A DNA stretch of 64,000 nucleotides from Talpa occidentalis (Eukaryota; Chordata; Mammalia; Eulipotyphla; Talpidae), in contig NW_023601433.1 of NCBI RefSeq assembly GCF_014898055.3, positions 18,837,641 through 18,901,640 on the forward strand, written 5' to 3'. Every line of letters starts with the position of its first letter. Position 1 is the first letter of the stretch. This document shows positions 11,448-23,145 of the stretch, one piece after another. The notes below the pieces were generated by a model. That model did no database searches, was not told the origin of the DNA, and saw nothing but the letters and a program-made list of their open reading frames with translations. The position numbers and the translations under genes are program-made.

Positions 11448-11510
11448 TTAAGAGGCTGTGGGCAGCTTCGCAACCCATCGCTCAACCATTGCACCACAGG
11501 GGAGGCCCCT
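11448..11510 (-). repeat. SINE head fragment
   Basis: GGCAGCTTCGCAACCCATCG through CACAGGGGAGGCCCC is the 5' head of the same SINE family without its body. Confidence 0.7.
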
Positions 11511-14035
11511 CTTATTGTCTTTAGAAGCAGTCCCCGCGTCTTAGCCTGACATCAAGGGTTTATCAGTATGATTCTATTCTCTCCAAGAAATCTTACCTTC
11601 TCAGTAACTACTTACTCAGTTGTACTAAACTACATATTCTTTCAACTTTTTCCAAAATGTGCTACTTCTGTCGGGAATGTCCATTTTTTTTTTCTCTTCA
11701 ATTAACCTTGTGTCAGGAGTTAGTTTAGCTGTTTGTATCAGGAAACCTTTCCCAATGTTCTCTGCTGGGGGTTCATCAAGAACCATTGCCCTGATTTCTC
11801 AGCTCACACTGTGGAACAGGCCCTCCCAATTCTGATATTTCCATGTTCCTGCTGAGCATCATGGTGTTACACAGAGGTAGGCATTCTGACTAGAATTTTT
11901 ACTTTCTGTGTTTTAGTTTTTGCCCTTCAGATGCAAACCTGATAAGGCTTCGGTGAATCAAATACCAATAATAATTTATTAGCCACCAAAATGGCTTGAG
12001 TTCTTTAGTGCCAATAGGGGGGGTGAACCTCTCCACTAAGAGGACTCAGGAATCCCTTGGGAGCTTTCTGGGCTCAGAAGACCTGAAGACCTAATTCAGC
12101 CTTGGAAGAGACTTGGTTCAACCTGAAATTGAAGCCCTGGTGAGCAGTGCCTTAGAGGAGTCACCGGGAGCCCTGTGGAAGAGACATCTGGCTCTTGGAA
12201 GTGCTTCTGAGTTAAAGCATACACTGTCAGGGTGCTTCAAACAGGATGTGATTTTCAGTTAACACAGCTGGTACTTGATGTATACATCTACTAGTGAATC
12301 AAATCACTCCCTAACTTAGAAGCGTAAACAATATCATTGCTTACTGCCATAATGAGTCAAGAATGGGAGTGTAGCTTTCCTCAGTCCTCCAAGTCAGTGT
12401 GGCCAAGCAGCTCTGGTCACAGAACAGTCAAGACTGTGTGTCCATGTGAAACCATGTAAAGCTGAGGGGATGACACAGTCTGTGGGTCCTCATCTATGTG
12501 CTCACAACTGCAAGACACAAGTCAGGCTCAGGGTGCAATGAGGGGGAATTGGGGAAAAGGAAAGTTTCTAAGGCCACGGATGGCAGGCTGTCCTACCCCA
12601 AAGAGTGCCCACAGCGTCTAGTAGTCCAAACCAAAGCTTGCTTATGCAGGATGGTCCTGTCCTGTCAATCAGAGCCTGGAGGTAGTGCACACCAATAAGT
12701 GATGAACCAGGACCCGGCTCATGGTGGCAGCTGGTGGTAGTCACAGTGCAACAGGGATGCAAGGTCCCTAAAGTCAGAGGGGCCCTAGAGGCTTTCCTGC
12801 AGCCTGCTGCCTAAGCAAAGGTGCCCGGAGACTGAGTGGCAGCAGTGATTTCCCACTCCACTATCCCAGTATGTGTAGACTGCTCTGAAAGCAGCAGAGA
12901 CCACAAGCTTTTCACTATTTGCCACTCCCAGTGCAAGCAGCCACATTGTTTTAATAGGAGGTGCTGAGGCAGAAATCTGAAGGCTGGACTGGACAGTGTC
13001 AGATGCAACTGCACCAAGAGGTTGTGTCAGGAATTCTGGAGGAAGGGGCAGCAGTGAGCAGTGGTGCTGGAAGATCAGAAGCTGCTGATTAGAGGTGGTG
13101 TTGCACATGCCTGCAGTGCCAGTCAGCAGGCGGGGATGTGGAAGATCAGGCATCGGTGTTACACTCTTTAAAGATGCCAAACATAGGCCAACAGGAGACA
13201 GCTCTTTTCACAAGTGGTGTTAGAGGACCAGGCACCAATTTACAGCTTTTCCAGAGATGCTACACATAGGCCAGGGACACCAGTCAACAGGCAATGTGGG
13301 AGCAGAGTTAGAGGCGGAAGCAAATGACAAGCAGTGTTTCCAAGGAGAGATCAGATGCAAAGGTCTGCAATGAATGAAGGTTTTGATGAATGAAGGTCTC
13401 AGTAAATGAGTGTCCAAATGGAGTCTCCCAATCAACGCATGAAACCAGAAACTGTCCCAGCTTATACTTCCTTCTGTGTTATCCCCCTTTCATACTGAAT
13501 TGGTGCATCTTCAAAACTGACACCATTTCAACATTTGATTGGCTCCTGCATGAGATAAAATCTGACTGCTCTTTTTACAATGTCACATATTCTTTAAAAC
13601 AGAACCCCTACCAGCATGTGAAACCCTATCTACCCTGAGGTTGTGTGGTCTTGTGCCAACAGTGGGCTCTGCAGAAGAGCCAGGCAGGCAGGCTGTGCTG
13701 CCATTAAATGGCACTGGCCAGGTTCAAACCTGACTGGCATGTACCCAAAACCACTCTGGTGCAAGGAGCCCCTTCTGCTATGGAGCTGGTCATGCCCCAT
13801 TGCACCTGGCTGCTGTGCTGGGGCAGCTGGAAGTTAAGGAGGGGTCTTCCTACACATGCTGCAGATGTAACACCTGCTATAGAGTTGCATGCTGATTTCC
13901 AGCAAGGCCTTTCCAGGACTAGACACCTAACTACAGGAGGTATCACTGATAGTGTTTTTAGTCTGAGAATTCAGGTGTCTCCAGACAGGGCTACCTGATT
14001 GGATCTGATCTGACCATTGGTGCCGTCTATCCAAT
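11511..14035. other. Unrecognised sequence
   Basis: About 2.5 kb of moderately GC-balanced DNA with only short open frames. Partly repeated phrases (for example AGATCAGGCATC and GGACCAGGCACC near 13,143 and 13,227) hint at an old LTR or tandem structure. I could not identify it. Confidence 0.3.
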
Positions 14036-15725
14036 GTGCCCCCAGATCCTTTTTTGTCTTGTCCTTGTTCGGTTTTGGTAATATTGTAATGTTGGCTTCA
14101 TAGAACGTGTTGGGTATTGTCCCTTCCTTCTCAATTTTTTTGGAAGATTTTGTGAAGGATAGGCACTAATTTGTCTCTGAATGTTTGGTAGAATTCATTT
14201 GTAAATCCATCAGGTCCTGGGCTTTTGTTTTTGGGGAGGATTTTTATTATCATTTAAATTTTGCTGCTTGTAATTGGTCTGTTTAGGTGTTCTACTTCTT
14301 TATCTAGCTTTGTGTGATTGTAGAGTTGGAGGAATTTGTCCATCTCTTCTAGATTGTTGAACTTGTTTCCATATAACTGTTCATAGTAGTTACTGATTAT
14401 TCTTTTGATTTCTGCTGTGTCCGTTGTGATTTTTCCTCTTTCATTTATGATACTGTTTATTTGTGCTTTCTCCCTTTTTTCCTTTGTGAGCCTGGCTAGG
14501 GGTTTGTCTATTTTATTGATATTTTCGAAGAACCAGCTCTTGGTTTCATTGATCTTTTGGATTTTTTTTTAGTTTCAATTTCATTTATTTCTGCTTTGGT
14601 TTTTATTATTTCGTTTCTTCTACTGGTTTTGGGTTTTTTTTTTTTTTGGTTTCTTTTTCTAGATCTTTGAGCTTCGAAATTAGGTTGTTTCTTTGTGTTC
14701 TTTCTTGTTTCTTGATGTGAGCCTCTATTGCTATATATTCTCCTCTTATGACTGCTTTTGCTGCATCCCATATATTTAGGAAATTGGTGTCCTCATTGTC
14801 ATTCAATTCAAAGAATTTTTTTAAAGATTTATTTATATATTTATTTATTTATACAAGCACTGGGTACAGTCAGAAGTGTGGGAGGGTGAGAGAATTCCCC
14901 AGAGCCAGAGCGGTTAGCAGAGCAGGTAGAAGGACAGAAGTACACTGTTGAGGGGTGCAGCAGGCGGCAGGATAGGTCTGTGCACCATGTGGGACCCTCC
15001 TCCGCTAGTCGGGGAGCAGCCGGGGATCAAAGCAGCACCGCAGAGGCCGCGGGCAGCTTCACAACCCAGTGCTAAACCGCTGTGCCACTGGGGAGGCCCA
15101 ATTCAAAGAATTTTTTAATTTCTTCTTTGATCGCCTCATTAGTCCAGTGGTCTTTCAGTAGTGTGGTTTTCAATCTCCAAGAGATAGGAGAGTTCCTTAC
15201 CTTCTTTTTATGGTTTATTTCTAGTTTGATGCCTTTGTGGTCAGAAAAGATGGTTGGTATGATTTCGATCTTGGTGTTGGTGTATCTGTTGATGTTTGTC
15301 TTGTGTCCCAGTATGTGATCGATCCTGGAGAATGATCCATGTGCGCTTGAGGAAAATGTGTACACTGTTATTTTTGGGTTTAGTGTTCTATAGATGTCTG
15401 TTAAGCCAAAGCGCTCTAGGTCCTTATTTAGAGCTTTAGTGTCTTTACTTATTTTTTGTCTCATTGATCTATCCATTGTTGATAGTGGTGTGTTGAAGTC
15501 TCCCACTACGTATGTGTTTTCTCTGATGTCTGTTTTCCGAGATGACAATAGTTGTCTGATATATTTTGGTGCTCCTTCGTTTGGTGTATATATGTTAATG
15601 AGTGTTATTTCTTCTTGAAGTATTGTCCCCTTGATCATAATGTAGTGACCATTGGGGTCTCTTTTTACCTTTTTGAGTTTGAAATCTGTTTTATCTGATA
15701 TAAGGAGAGCGTCTGGTGAGACAGG
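14036..15725 (-). mobile_element. LINE-1 ORF2 5' part (endonuclease and start of RT region), SINE-interrupted
   Basis: On the minus strand, 15,072-15,638 encodes much of the apurinic endonuclease-like domain: NIYTPNEGAPKY, the VVGDFNTPLS active-site motif, IDHILGHK and the SDHKGIKLEI end. ORF2 continues at 14,036-14,820 ([11 protein letters not shown] region, broken by frameshifts in T-runs). A SINE sits between the parts at 14,820-15,105. It is 5'- and 3'-truncated and cannot be active. Confidence 0.85.
14820..15105 (-). repeat. tRNA-derived SINE inserted in L1
   Basis: Tail AAAGATTTATTTATATATTT, body CACTGTTGAGGGGTGCAGCA and head ending GGGGAGGCCC. The bases AATTCAAAGAATTTTTT flank both sides (14,803-14,820 and 15,099-15,116), a clear target-site duplication. 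Confidence 0.92.
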
Positions 15726-15744
15726 AGTATCTTCTGAGCCCTTG

Positions 15745-15830
15745 GAGAGTCAGCTCCCTGAGCTGGGCTAGATTCAGGCCTCAGTGGTGACAGCACTGAG
15801 GCTTCACCCCTAGAACACCAGGGAGGCCCA
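15745..15830 (-). repeat. SINE head fragment
   Basis: Ends with CCAGGGAGGCCC and carries a decayed tRNA-like head. The body is absent or too changed to see. Confidence 0.55.
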
Positions 15831-17850
15831 AAAAACTAAATTTGTGTTATACCTAACATGTGTACTACCTCTGTTGTATACTTGGGAAGATCCAAAGTCA
15901 CCATTTATTTGGTTCCTTCTCTGTAAAATGCCCAGGTAGAATTCAGAACAGAGGCAGCAGACATGTGAGGGAATCAGGGCCTGAGGGGCCTCGGCTGTGA
16001 GTGGTTTGGGTAAAGGGTTTACACTGGGTTGTAGATCTTCTGCTAGGCCATAGCGAGAAGGAGGCCAACACTATGACAGAACTGGATGCTAAAGGAGTGA
16101 AAAAATTTGGGTGATACAAAACAAACTTTATTAGTATTTCTATAATGAACAAGAAACCCTGGAGGAAATAAAATGAAACAACTTTAAATCAATTAGGAAA
16201 CAAAGATTTGGAACTACAAGAGGAGGGTCAGGTGTCTGTGGGTGGAAGGGTAGTAGAAGTTCAACGAGGATATGTGGCTAGAGAGGTGGATAAGGTTTGG
16301 GGTCAGCGGTGCTTAGTCTGCACCAGAGGTGGACAGGCAGGACAGGGGTCAGGGGATGGGACCCTGGAGGAATGGTATCAGGTGAGCACCCTCTGCATAT
16401 GTGTTCCAGAGGAACAGGAGAGCCCAGCAGGCCTGCTGGGTCAGACAGAAAATGCCCAGGATGCTGTAGGTGTTCCTGGGCACTCTGAGCTCACTAATCC
16501 CCTGCAGAGTCAGCTGGAAACTCCCCAGATTCCAGCAGGATGTCCCCAGGCTGCTGAGCCCTGCTAGGGAAACCAGGCCAGGACCTGCAACCAGTGGGAA
16601 CACCTGCTGGGCACAAGCACACACCACCTGTTTGCAGGGAGCCAGGCTCTTGCCAGGCCCCAGCAGGGCATCCTGGCAGTGTTGTGTTTAGACCAGCCCC
16701 ACTGTGGGAGACAGGTATAGGCCAGGATGCTTCAGGAGCTGCCCAGTGTGGGCAGTTCACATGCACCCTTCTGGGGGGAAGCTAAGACTGGAGCAGGATT
16801 CCGAAGACTTCTTTGAGGATTCTGAGATAAGAGGAGTGCCACAGGAGGAACCAGACAATGACTAGGACGCTGCACCCCATGGGGAAAGTGCTGAGCTCAC
16901 ACCTCCCCCGCTGGAACAGCCAGGCCCTGGCCAGGAGAATGCAGCCTATGCAAGAGCGTCCTGAGCTCAAACCACACCTGTGGGAGGAAGCCACCTCTGG
17001 CCAACATCCTGCAGGTTCAAGTGGGGTGTGCGAAGGCAACAGCAGCCCTGCCTGGGGAACCAGCCCCTGCAGGGATCCTGTAGCACAAGCAGAGACACCC
17101 CTGGTGTCTGTTTCTCCCCAATCAGCAAATTCTCTGGGCTTGTGGCCTGTCCCATGGGCTGCAGGGGAGCCCAGCTGTACTCCTTGAGAAGGCACTTGAT
17201 ATGCAAGAGGACAGGCCATCAGCCACATGCCAGATTGCCATTTGCCTTTTCAAACAGACCACATGCTAGAGCCCTGAGCAGAGACCAGCCTAAAATAGGG
17301 GGCCCTTGGGATTCTGTTCCCCAAATTTGTCAGCTACAGATGCCATGTCATACTGCCCGTGGTCCAAATCTAGCCCGTGTGGTCTCCTCCAAGGGGCACC
17401 TGACCCTACCCATCCAGTCGGGCCCATGCACCAGCCTGTGCCGCTCACCTTGGACAGCAACTCCAAGGGATTTTTGTACTCCAGCCAGTTCCTTTGGACA
17501 TGTGCCCCAATCTCAACAGTTGTGGGTGCAATTCAACCTGGAAGTGACAGATCCCACACTGGGGCTGTGGGAGGACATTCGGGAGGGAATGCACTCTTTG
17601 GGCCTCTTCACCTTCTGAACAGAGAGCACTTCTGGGAGCAAACAGACATACCTGCTGGGTGGCAAACAGCGGGGGCAAGAGGGAGCAGCCATGACTCTCT
17701 GGGTCCAACCACAAGCCAGGCTGGTTGTGGTGGAGACATGACCGCCTCCTGGTTGCCAGACCCTCCTTCCTTGAAACGCACACCACTCACCCTCACAGCT
17801 CGCACAACCCACCACCACAGGGGGGAAAGGGAGGGGTGGGGGCATCAGAG
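15831..17850. other. Unrecognised sequence before the first gap
   Basis: GC-moderate DNA with many short open frames on both strands and no recognised domain. The piece at 16,694-16,761 recurs nearly identically in the palindrome spacer (36,225-36,292). Confidence 0.35.
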
Positions 17851-17950
17851 NNNNNNNNNNNNNNNNNNNNNNNNNNNNNNNNNNNNNNNNNNNNNNNNNN
17901 NNNNNNNNNNNNNNNNNNNNNNNNNNNNNNNNNNNNNNNNNNNNNNNNNN
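17851..17950. other. Assembly gap (100 N)
   Basis: A run of exactly 100 N, the usual placeholder for a gap of unknown size. It lies about 800 bases outside the last visible base of the left arm. Confidence 0.99.
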
Positions 17951-18176
17951 AAAAAAAAGTTCTGGTAACCTGGAGAATAGGAAACTCCAGGTGGAAACCA
18001 ACTTTGTTTTTGAAGCCTACACGGACTAGATGTCAAGAGTTCACTCTGATCTTATATGGAGTTTTCCAGCAAAGTTACCGTCTCTGTCTCGTGGAGAAAC
18101 TTGCCTGGGAAACTCGCCGCATGCCACTGACAGGGGAACACTGACACCTTTCCCAGAGTGAACCCCAGGACCCCGC

Positions 18177-18431
18177 TGTAATGCAACCAACCCATTCCAG
18201 TTGGGTTTATGAACGGTTCTAGCAGCCACATGCTCCTCGCCCTTGTTTGTAGTCACCGTTCTCCTCCGCACACTCCACTGCTCTCCTCCACCCTCGACAC
18301 CACACCCCCACCCTACTCCAGGTGCCGCCATCAGGCCTGCGTTCAGGCCCACACGGATCCGTCATCTCTCCTAATGGCAGGAGGGCAGAAAATCCTGATG
18401 CTTTTTAACTTACCCTACAATCCACCCCTCA
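18177..18431 (-). repeat. ERV2 3' LTR (left side)
   Basis: On the minus strand it starts TGAGGGGTGGATTGTAGGG and ends GGTTGCATTACA, giving TG...CA ends over 255 bases. Its last ~90 bases match the LTR end at 20,919-21,013, which is followed by a TGGCG primer-site-like sequence and gag. The pair therefore brackets ERV2. LTR family not assigned. Confidence 0.6.
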
Positions 18432-18632
18432 GGGTTTTCTGCCAGACCATCTACATATATACAATTTTGTTTCTTAGCAAACATACACAATGCAGCCATG
18501 GCCCACAAAAGTGAATAGTATACATCACACTATAACAAAATACAACAGAACACAAGTTAGTCCAGGCCAGGTATCAACCTAGTGGCAAAAGACATTCATT
18601 GGCACCAGCAGATGATCCACCAAATCTGCTGC
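18432..18632 (-). pseudogene. ERV2 remnant between RT start and 3' LTR
   Basis: About 200 bases connect the last readable RT codons to the 3' LTR. Most of pol and any env are therefore deleted in this provirus. Confidence 0.5.
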
Positions 18633-19275
18633 CTAAGGCACTGCAACATGCAAGGCGGGAACTAGCTTGTTTAACTCATGATAATCTACTGTCATGCGCG
18701 AAGAGCCATCAGGCTTCTTCTCTGGCCACACCGGTGAATTGTCGGGGCTGTGGGAAGTATGCACAATGCCCACTTTCTCCAGTTCTGATATTGTGCCCGT
18801 AATTTCCTTGTAGCCTACGGGCAACTGATATTGCTCGGTATTAGTCACTCGCCTAGGGACTGGCAGATGTGTGGGCAGATGTTTAGCGTGTCCGCTCACC
18901 ACTGCCTTTACCACACACACTCTAAGGTGAAACTCTCTGGCTGTGGTCTCTAGCCATAAGCCACGTAGTACTTCCACCCCCAGGATGTACTCCAGGATGG
19001 GCGATACATATACTTTATACTCTTTTGGGGGGTAACCACCCAATCCCCAAAGATAGTCTCACTGCTGTCACCTTGACACTCTGGCCTCCATAGCCATCAA
19101 TACAAATAGACCCGTGAAATCTTTCTGGATTTCCATAGAGCAGAGTACATTCTGCTCCTGTGTCTGCCAGAGCTAAAACCCTTTGCATGTTAGTTGGGGA
19201 CCAGTGGATGGCAAGCTCCACATGTGGCCTCCGGTCCCCCCCCCGTCCCCTGTGGACAGGTTCCTTAGCCCTCAC
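18633..19275 (-). pseudogene. ERV2 protease and RT N-terminus, left arm
   Basis: Two overlapping frames show a retroviral aspartic protease (active site LADTGAECTLLYG) with a GGQSVKV stretch. The start of reverse transcriptase follows (ELEKVGIVHTSHSPDNSPVW, then KPDGSSRMTVDYHELNKL). A frameshift near 19,020-19,040 separates them, and RT stops before the catalytic YxDD box. The MTVDY-LN...AVP signature also occurs in ERV-L-like pol, so class III is possible, but I do not fix the class. Confidence 0.75.
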
Positions 19276-19581
19276 CTTATTTGAAAGCGATCAGGCCATC
19301 ACCCGAGGATAGGGTTGGCAGCAAGTATCTTCCAGGCGCAGGGTATTTGCCTGAGTCCTGGAGCGTCCAGGCTCCCCCTGAGCAGCAGTCCTTCTCATGG
19401 TCATGAACCTGTGGTTTTCTTGCAGCTACTGCCATAATTCCAACAAACATAGATTGGGCTGTGCATGTATTTTACTACTATCTACACCTGCTCTCACTAA
19501 ATCTGTCCACATTTGGTTATGGGTGACTTTAATAAGTTCTGTGATGCCAAGAGGCTTCCTTTCCCTCCTTGGCATTCCTTT

Positions 19582-20880
19582 TCACTTTTCAACAACTACC
19601 CATATTCCCTTCTGAGTTTGAGAGTGCCAGTTCGCAACTTCGCCCAAGCTGGCTATCATTGTTGTGACGTCATGTAGCTGACGACCCACATGGGGTGCTA
19701 CAACTGCCATGAGGGATCCAAATGAGGATGAGGGGACATTTTTTAATACTAAGTCTCTTATCCCTGCTGTGAAATGCTCGTCATCAGGACCACGGGAATT
19801 CACATTAAACATGGCCTTCCACATCCCCAATTCCCGAATGACCTGTATCAGCTCGGCGTACGTCTCCCATCCACTTACTGTGTCCGGCACGTCTCCTTCA
19901 TCAGCCAGACTGTCCGTATGGCAGCCATTATCCTTTCCCCGAGGGTGGGGTCGCCCTGTTCATACCGCTGGCTGTTCTGTAGCCTCTGACGCAAGGATGG
20001 GTGTAAAGCCACGGAGGCCAGTCTCTCCATCACTTGTGCCGTGCAAATAATCCCATCCAGCCCCAGGCCCCACAAATGTAGCAGCCAGGCTGCCAAGGTT
20101 TCCCCTGGATTCTGGTGGAAACTCTTTGCCCAAGTCCACCAGTTCCGCCTGGTTGTATGGTTGATAGGAAGTAAATTCTGTCATTTGTGGTGATCCAGCA
20201 GCCTGACCCCCCTCCCCCGCTGGGGCCACGGGTGGCTGATGCTTTATTTCTGAGTCACCACTTGGTGGTTCCGGAGCAAGGGACCAGCCTCCACCTCCTC
20301 TCCAGAGGAGTCCGGCATCTCCGGGGCCGCAGTTTGGTTTGCCATCGCAGTTGGGACTTGGACAAAGGGCCAGCCTCCCCCTCCTCCTGTCCTGAGGAGG
20401 GGTCTGGCATCTCTGGAGTCGCAGGTTGGTTTGCCACCACCGGCTGTGATTCGGGCAAAGGGCCATCATCCCTCTCCTTCCTGTCTAAGCTGGAGTCTGG
20501 CATCTCCAGAATGGTGGGTTGGTTTCTCTGAACTTCCTCCTCCAGAATCCTCAAATATTGTTGCAGTTTTCACATCTCTTCCCGTATCTCATCCCATACT
20601 CGCTGGACTCTAGATTGCTCTTTCTGCCTGGACTGTCGCAGAGCTGTGAGAAACACCCACCCCACTGCTCCTGTTACCTCGCGGGCACTGCACCCATTCA
20701 GGGTTTCTTCTATTTCATACAGGGCCTGTTCCAACTGCCCTGGGGTTCCTTCTACCTCTGGCCATTCCTGGGGAGGTGCCCACATGGCGAGGAGGTCGGC
20801 CACTGAGTACCATCTGCTCGTGGCCGGCCACCTGGCAATCCCTCACCAGGTTCCAAAGGGTTTTGTCTGCGTAGAGCCAT
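19582..20880 (-). pseudogene. ERV2 gag-like region, left arm
   Basis: Successive minus-strand frames at 20,570-20,803, 20,255-20,554, 19,875-20,469 and 19,582-19,890 read through one broken gag. It has a matrix-like start (WAPPQEWPEVEGTPGQLEQA) and an acidic Pro-rich middle with three EMPD-S repeats of about 91 bases. A capsid-like part follows (QPYNQAELVDLGKEF, then GDPTLGERIMAAIRTVWL). Frameshifts separate the parts. Assignment to gag rests on position between the LTR end and protease. Confidence 0.6.
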
Positions 20881-20918
20881 CCTGCTTTGAACCGTCCTGC
20901 CGTCTACTCTACGCCAGT

Positions 20919-21013
20919 TGTAATGCAACCAACCCATCCCGGGTAGGTGTATGAACGGATCTAGCAGCCACATGCACTTTATAGCTGTTTGTAGTCACTG
21001 TTCTCCTCTGTAC
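20919..21013 (-). repeat. ERV2 5' LTR end, left arm
   Basis: The last ~90 bases of the LTR, matching the 3' end of the LTR at 18,177-18,431. They are followed by AC and TGGCGTAGAG, the expected place of a primer-binding site; the tRNA is not identified. The outer part of the LTR is missing and is replaced by ERV1 gag sequence. Confidence 0.55.
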
Positions 21014-22323
21014 GGGGTGGAACTGGGTGATCTCCCGCAGCTTGTCAAAATTAACCGCCTTGGAGACTGGCTGCTTCTTGGAGCCCAGCAAAGAGGCAGG
21101 TGATGAAGTGTCTCAGCGAGCCCTGCCCCCACGACCCGCGTCAGTGTCAGTCTGGTATTCCCAGCCAGGCTCCTGGCGGGGACCTGCTTCAGGGCCCGGG
21201 GGCATGGTTGTGTCAGTGAAGTGGACCTGATCTGTGTGGCCTCAAGCCGACTGAAAATCACGTTCTCTTTGATTAGAGGTCAGGGTGGAAGAGAGGATAA
21301 CGTGTAATCATGACACTGAAGGTTATAGGTGTAACCTTAGGTGTAACCTTGGTAAGATAACGAAATTCTTTGGTGTAGGTAGTGGGATCGTTAGTTAAAG
21401 AGCCGAGACACTTTTCAATGTGGGAGAGATCAGACAGAGGGAAAGGATCGTGGACTCCACCTACTCCTTCAGTCACCGCAACCTGCCTAAGGGGACAAAG
21501 AGGACGACTGTGAGAGCAGGTGTGGTGGCTGGGAGGTGGAAGGGGGGGCCAGGCCTGGGAAGCTGAAGGAGGTGAAGACTGAACATCTAGAGGATCAGAG
21601 AATGCAGAATAGGGGTCTGGAGAGGGTGAAGAGAGAGAAGAGCCTCGAGACTTGGGAAGTAGAACTGGTTTGCAGGAGGGAGGGACTGGAGCACACGAGA
21701 AAGCAAGCCTGGATATGAGGGATCTCTGACCATGTTCCATTGCGGTGACAGAAACTGTTCAGGTCTGTAAGGACTGTGAGATGGAAAGTGCCCTGTTCTG
21801 GCCAATGAGAGCCATTCTCCAATGGGCACTGAGGCTGGGCAGTGTTGCAGGAGAAGACTAGACGCTGAGGCGCAGATCTGGCCTGAGCCCCAGCGGATCG
21901 AGGTTTGAGAGACGGCGTCCCAGAGGGATGGCTGGGCTCAGCTTGGAATGTGAGGACCCAATGGCTAAGTCGGCTCCTCTCCCGAACAAATGGGGGTACA
22001 GACTCAGGAACGCAGTTTCCCATGACCTCATCTGACCTTTGGGAACACAGGACCCAAATCGCGGCGTCCCACGACCCAGTCCTGGCCTTTGGAATGGTGG
22101 CAGGCGAGCGAGGGGGACATCTCCACTGCTCAATTGACACCCGGACTGGGACAACTGGGCTGGACGGGCATCCCCAAATCCAGAACCAGGAGCAATGGAG
22201 GTCGGCTGGCATAGGCCTGCGGTTTATGGAACAGTCAACCAGGATGGGGGTGAGGAGAGGAGCCGGGTAACAAGGGGTGAGGGCCTCCCAGGAAGGAGGG
22301 TCAGGCAGGTGACTCACCCCCAA
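21014..22323 (-). pseudogene. ERV1 gag (matrix to capsid), left arm
   Basis: 21,595-22,323 holds the matrix C-terminus (GSHWPEQGTFHLTVL and RNGTWSEIPHIQA), then a Pro/Ser-rich stretch. 21,273-21,740 reads into the capsid start (PFPLSDLSHIEKCLGS, then NDPTTYTKEFRYLT). A later capsid piece (VNFDKLREITQ) ends at about 21,020, where ERV2 LTR begins. These are class I (gamma-like) gag signatures. Frameshifts and an internal break near 21,290 show it is dead. Confidence 0.75.
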
Positions 22324-22414
22324 GGATCAAGGCCTGTGGTGGATGTGCAGCGTCGACAATCGAGAGGAGAGTCCGAGGGATAGGGAGGCGTCCCTGGCAC
22401 CAGGGAACACAGCC

Positions 22415-22433
22415 TTCTGGGTTTCGGGCACCA
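22415..22433 (-). other. ERV1 primer-binding site, tRNA-Phe-like (left arm)
   Basis: Minus strand reads TGGTGCCCGAAACCCAGAA. It differs from a tRNA-Phe complementary site (TGGTGCCGAAACCCGGGA) by an extra C and small changes. It sits three bases after an LTR end in CA and just before gag. Confidence 0.7.
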
Positions 22434-22436
22434 AGA

Positions 22437-22793
22437 TGAATGGTTTGGCGTGGCAAAGAAAAGGGGAGCCAGGCTAAACTTTCTCAAAGGAAGGGAAAAC
22501 TCATTGTGCCTCAAGGCGAGCTTTGCTGACCCAAGGTGGGTTGTCCCTGAAGTCACGCCCGTTGTGGGGGGAGATGTCATTTCATAGGGTGAGGAGACGT
22601 TAGGCAGGTAAACTGGGTTGGTAGTACAGGAAACAGGCTTAGGGGGAACAAAGTTGTTTTTTCGTGGAGCCGAGTTGTTTTCTCCTGCTTATGGCTTCAG
22701 TTTCTGTTTGATGGAATCAGGGGTACTGGTGTTAGGGCCATCTTATTGTTTGTATGTGGGCTTCCCCATTCCTGGCCCCTGCATCGACCTTTC
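22437..22793 (-). repeat. ERV1 LTR, left arm (boundaries approximate)
   Basis: The CA end at 22,437-22,438 is three bases before the primer site. The TG start is placed at about 22,793, after a weak purine run. It contains AATAAGATGG-like sequence typical of class I U3 regions. It lies between integrase and gag, so it may serve as 3' LTR of one provirus and 5' LTR of the next. Confidence 0.55.
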
Positions 22794-23145
22794 ATACAAG
22801 CCTTTTGCTGATAGGAAAAGGGGTGACGGTTCTTTCTTTGGCTACTTCCTGCTGGACGGGGTCGAAGACCAGGGTGGGGCTCAGGCCTGGTTATGAGATG
22901 GTCTTTGCAGGGATGCGAGGATATGGGTGGAGGAGTTGGTTAAAGGTGCTACCGGGCAGGTCTTGGATCCCATGTTGGATGAAATGCAGTAAGCATGGGG
23001 CAAAAAGAAAAAAGTAAGGTTAGGATCAGAGGCCCTGGGATTGCTAATACCTTGCCTGAGGCTGTACTGATCTGGAATCTCTAGGCATAGACATAAGAAT
23101 GGGATGTGGCTTGAAGTGATGGGATTAGAAACAGAGGAGAGAGAG
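22794..23145 (-). pseudogene. Short remnant between ERV1 integrase and LTR, left arm
   Basis: Only about 350 bases lie between the integrase stop and the LTR, too short for env. No surface or transmembrane signature is readable, so env appears deleted. Confidence 0.45.

Noticed and set aside
17306..17968. Open frames crossing the N run near 17.9 kb
   Set aside because: They read through unknown bases and cannot be supported.
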